This document shows positions 61,608 through 64,000 of a stretch of 64,000 bases of DNA, piece by piece. The translations under genes were made by a program, and so were the position numbers. The notes under the pieces are model-generated. The model saw only the letters and a program-made list of their open reading frames with translations, searched no databases and was not told the DNA's origin. Source of the stretch: Streptomyces iranensis (GTDB lineage: Bacteria > Actinomycetota > Actinomycetes > Streptomycetales > Streptomycetaceae); contig NZ_JAGGLR010000006.1 of the NCBI RefSeq assembly GCF_017874715.1, positions 1-64,000 of the forward strand, written 5' to 3'. Each line of letters begins with the position of its first letter. Position 1 is the first letter of the stretch.

Positions 61608-64000
61608 TCAGGACCTTCCGAATTCATTGTTGATGATGTCGAAGATGTCTTCGGCGGAGGCGGCGTCGAGGTCGAGTTCATCGTCGTCGGCACCGTCGGC
61701 GCCCGCCGCGTTCTCGTTCTCGTTCCAGGTCCGCAACAGCGCTTCGAGGCGCGCGGTGACCCGCTCGCGTTCCGTCGCGTCGTCGGAGACGTTGGAAAGG
61801 GTGAATTCCAGCTTGTCGATTTCGGCGAGAACCGGAAGTCCGGGGGTGGTGTCCTCGCCGAGGAAGTCGGCGCGCAGCACACCGGCGAGCGCGCTGGGCG
61901 TCGGGTGGTCGAAGACCAGGGTGGCGGTGAGCTGGAGTCCGGTGGCCGCGCCCAGCCGGTTGCGGAGTTCGACGGCGGTGAGGGAGTCGAAGCCCAGCTC
62001 CTTGAAGGCCCGGCCCGCCTGGACGGCCGTGGTGTCGTCGTGTCCGAGGACGGCGGCGACCTCCGTACGGACGAGGTCGAGCAGGACCTTCTCGGCCTCG
62101 GGCCCGGTGAGCCCCGCGACCCGCTGCCGCAGGGACTCCGCCGGTGCGTCGGCCGAACCGCCGCCGCCCGCGCCCTCCGCCGGGTCCGCCGCGAGGGCCG
62201 CGCGGACCTCGGGCAGATCGGCGATGAGCGGACGGGGGCGGGCCGCGGCGAAGGCGGGGGCGAAGCGGCCCCAGTCGACGTCGGCCACTGCCACGGCGGT
62301 CTCGTTCCGGTCCAGCGCCTGCTGGAGTGCGGCGATGGCGGAGTGCGGGGCCATCACCGGCAGGCCACGGCGGCGCAGTTGCTCGGCCGCCTCGTCGTCG
62401 GCGACGAGCCCGCCGTCCGCCCACGGGCCCCAGGCCACGGAGGTGGCGGTGAGACCGCGTGCCCGGCGCTGTTCGGCCAGCGCGTCGAGGAAGGCGTTTC
62501 CGGCCGCGTACGCGCCCTGGCCGCCACTGCCCCACACCGCGGCGATCGAGGAGAAGAGCACGAAGGCGTCCAGCTCGGCGTCGCCGAGCAGCGCGTCCAG
62601 ATGGGCCGCGCCCGCCACCTTGGCGGCCACCACATCGGCGACATCGGCCGGGGTGGTCTCCGCGAGCGGTGCGAACTGCCCGGCACCCGCCGTGTGCACG
62701 ACCGCCGTGAGCGGGTGGTGCGGGTGTGCGTCGCGGATCCGGGCCAGCAGCCCGGCCACCGCGTCCCGGTCGGTCACATCGCAGGCGACGACGGTCACCT
62801 GGGCGCTGGACGCGGCGAGTTCGTCGCGCAGCTCGGTGGCGCCGGGGGCGTCTGGGCCACGGCGGCTGGTGAGCACCAGATGCCCGGCGCCGTTCTCCGC
62901 CAGCCAGCGGGCCACATGGGCGCCCAGTGCGCCGGTGCCACCCGTGACCAGGACCGTGCCACGCGGCCGCCACGGCGCGCCGGTGGCCGGGGCGCCCTCG
63001 GCGTGGGCGCGCTCAGCGTGAGTGCGCTCGGCGTGGGCGCGCTCGGCATGGGCGAGGCGGCGGGCCAGGACTCCGGCCGTACGGATCGCCAGCTGGTCCT
63101 CGTCGCCGTCGCCGTGTCCGCCGAGCACACCGGCCAGGCGGTCGGCGGCCCGTTCGTCGAGCGTCGCGGGCAGGTCGATCAGACCGCCCCAGCGCTCGGG
63201 GTGCTCCAGCGCGACCACCCGGCCCAGGCCCCAGATCTGCGCCTGTGCGGCGCTGCCGACCGGCTCCGCGGCCGAGGTGCCGACGGCGCCGGTGGTGGCG
63301 CACCACAGTGGGGCGTCCAGGCCCGCGTCCCCGAGCGCCTGCACCAGCACTCCGGTGCGCAACAGCCCGGTGGGCACGGCGGGGTGGCCGGGGTGCGCAC
63401 TCTCGTCCAGCGCGAGCAGCGACAGCACCCCGTGCACGGGCTCGCCGGACGCGGCGCGGCGGATCCGCTCGGCCAGGGCGTCCCGGTCGAGGTCCGCGCC
63501 ATCGGCCGCGATGCGCCGGATGTCGGCGCCTCGGTCGGCCAGCGCGGCCACGACGCGCCGCACGGTGTCGGCGTGGCCCGCGGCTCCGGCCGGTTCGGCG
63601 ACCAGCCAGACGCCGGGGGCGGCGGCGAGCCGGGGCTCCTCCAGCGGCTTCCAGGTGACGCGGTAGCGCCAGCCGTCGAGCGCGGACTGCTCGCGCTCAC
63701 GGCGCCGCCACGCGGACAGCGCCGGGAGCAGCGCGCTGAGCGGCTGGTCCACGTCGATGCCCACGGCGTCCGACAGCGAGGCGAGGTCGTCGCTCTCGAC
63801 CGCCTCCCAGAACCGGGCGCCGGCCGTGTCGAGGTCCGTGGCCTCCTGGCCGGGCGTATGGCGCGGGGTGCCCTCGAGCCAGTACCGCCGCCGCTGGAAC
63901 GCGTACGTGGGCAGCTCGACGCGGCGGGCGCCGGTCCCGGCGAACAGCGCCTCCCAGTCCAGGGCCGCGCCCCGGACGTGCAGCGTGGCGAGGGCGCCGG
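61608..64000 (-). CDS. Gene A: type I modular PKS, C-terminal part (AT tail-KR-ACP-dock), cut by the window edge
   Basis: The last 796 codons of a PKS. The frame is open through base 64000, so the apparent internal start near 63764 is not a true start. From the right edge it shows the end of an AT ([12 protein letters not shown] near 63900), a post-AT dimerisation segment ([11 protein letters not shown]), a complete KR (NADPH motif near 62930-62965, Tyr codon at 62508-62510) and an ACP (GFDSL, Ser codon at 61983-61985). It ends in a C-terminal docking region, FDIINNEFGRS. The KR lacks LDD and has Trp eight residues before the Tyr (62532-62534), so it is A-type, giving a 3S hydroxyl. There is no DH between AT and KR. 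AT specificity cannot be read because its active site lies outside. Four 15-bp repeats (62994-63053) precede the KR catalytic half. The stop at 61608 is 47 bp before the gene B start, consistent with one operon A-B-C-D. Confidence 0.95.
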   Translation of the reverse strand, partial: GALATLHVRGAALDWEALFAGTGARRVELPTYAFQRRRYWLEGTPRHTPGQEATDLDTAGARFWEAVESDDLASLSDAVGIDVDQPLSALLPALSAWRRREREQSALDGWRYRVTWKPLEEPRLAAAPGVWLVAEPAGAAGHADTVRRVVAALADRGADIRRIAADGADLDRDALAERIRRAASGEPVHGVLSLLALDESAHPGHPAVPTGLLRTGVLVQALGDAGLDAPLWCATTGAVGTSAAEPVGSAAQAQIWGLGRVVALEHPERWGGLIDLPATLDERAADRLAGVLGGHGDGDEDQLAIRTAGVLARRLAHAERAHAERTHAERAHAEGAPATGAPWRPRGTVLVTGGTGALGAHVARWLAENGAGHLVLTSRRGPDAPGATELRDELAASSAQVTVVACDVTDRDAVAGLLARIRDAHPHHPLTAVVHTAGAGQFAPLAETTPADVADVVAAKVAGAAHLDALLGDAELDAFVLFSSIAAVWGSGGQGAYAAGNAFLDALAEQRRARGLTATSVAWGPWADGGLVADDEAAEQLRRRGLPVMAPHSAIAALQQALDRNETAVAVADVDWGRFAPAFAAARPRPLIADLPEVRAALAADPAEGAGGGGSADAPAESLRQRVAGLTGPEAEKVLLDLVRTEVAAVLGHDDTTAVQAGRAFKELGFDSLTAVELRNRLGAATGLQLTATLVFDHPTPSALAGVLRADFLGEDTTPGLPVLAEIDKLEFTLSNVSDDATERERVTARLEALLRTWNENENAAGADGADDDELDLDAASAEDIFDIINNEFGRS
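61880..64000 (-). other. Last module of gene A (partial): AT tail-KR(A-type)-ACP
   Basis: KR with VVHTAGAGQF in place of the LDD loop, Trp codon at 62532-62534 and Tyr codon at 62508-62510. The KR and surrounding sequence resemble B2, the only other A-type module visible. Confidence 0.9.
62994..63053 (-). repeat. Four 15-bp tandem repeats in gene A
   Basis: Encodes AHAER, AHAER, THAER, AHAEG just before the KR catalytic half. Confidence 0.85.

Noticed and set aside
61608..63764. A 718-residue gene starting at the Met near 63764
   Set aside because: The frame is open to the window edge and encodes AT tail and post-AT sequence upstream, so this Met is internal to a larger PKS.

Overview
The window is a 64 kb interior slice of a very large type I modular polyketide synthase (PKS) locus. 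High-GC DNA, strongly biased third codon positions, actinobacterial-type PKS domains and a repeat that I recall as a common Streptomyces intergenic element all point to Streptomyces or a close relative. Every real gene is on the minus strand, so biosynthetic order runs from high to low coordinates. Both ends of the window cut through PKS genes. I see no loading module, thioesterase, regulator, transporter or tailoring gene.

Layout in transcription order: gene A (61608-64000, C-terminal part only, one KR-ACP half-module), gene B (51103-61560, 3485 aa, 2 modules), gene C (25374-51077, 8567 aa, 5 modules), gene D (20294-25309, 1671 aa, 1 module), gene E (4305-20033, 5242 aa, 3 modules) and gene F (1-4253, N-terminal part, KS-AT-DH and the start of KR). 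Gaps are 47, 25, 64, 260 and 51 bp. Only the D-E gap is large enough to hold a promoter, and it carries repeated CCCCTA/TAGGGG motifs. Docking domains at the protein ends support the order A-B-C-D-E-F.

Domain content predicts the chain. Every AT that can be seen is malonyl-type (GHSIGE, HAFH) except that of gene D, which is methylmalonyl-type (GHSQGE, YASH). No ER domain is present. Predicted beta-carbon outcomes are: A OH, B1 C=C, B2 OH, C1 C=C, C2 OH, C3 C=C, C4 OH, C5 C=C, D ketone with alpha-methyl (its KR has lost both the Ser and the Tyr), E1 OH, E2 C=C, E3 C=C, F1 probably C=C. This gives a repeating CH(OH)-CH2-CH=CH polyol-ene, then an enone with one methyl branch, a hydroxyl and a conjugated polyene of at least three double bonds. 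The pattern recalls the linear polyene polyols (linearmycin, clethramycin, mediomycin, ECO-02301). That likeness is an inference from memory, not an identification.

The most unusual feature is in the KR-associated linkers. In three modules (F1, C3, B1) the same surface loop of the KR structural subdomain contains an in-frame, translated copy of what looks like a Streptomyces intergenic hairpin repeat. In a fourth (E3) the same loop holds six 27-bp tandem repeats. Other tandem repeats (C5, C4, A) sit at the junction of the KR structural and catalytic subdomains, where ER domains are inserted in fully reducing modules. Long stretches of distant modules are nearly identical even at silent positions, which suggests ongoing gene conversion.
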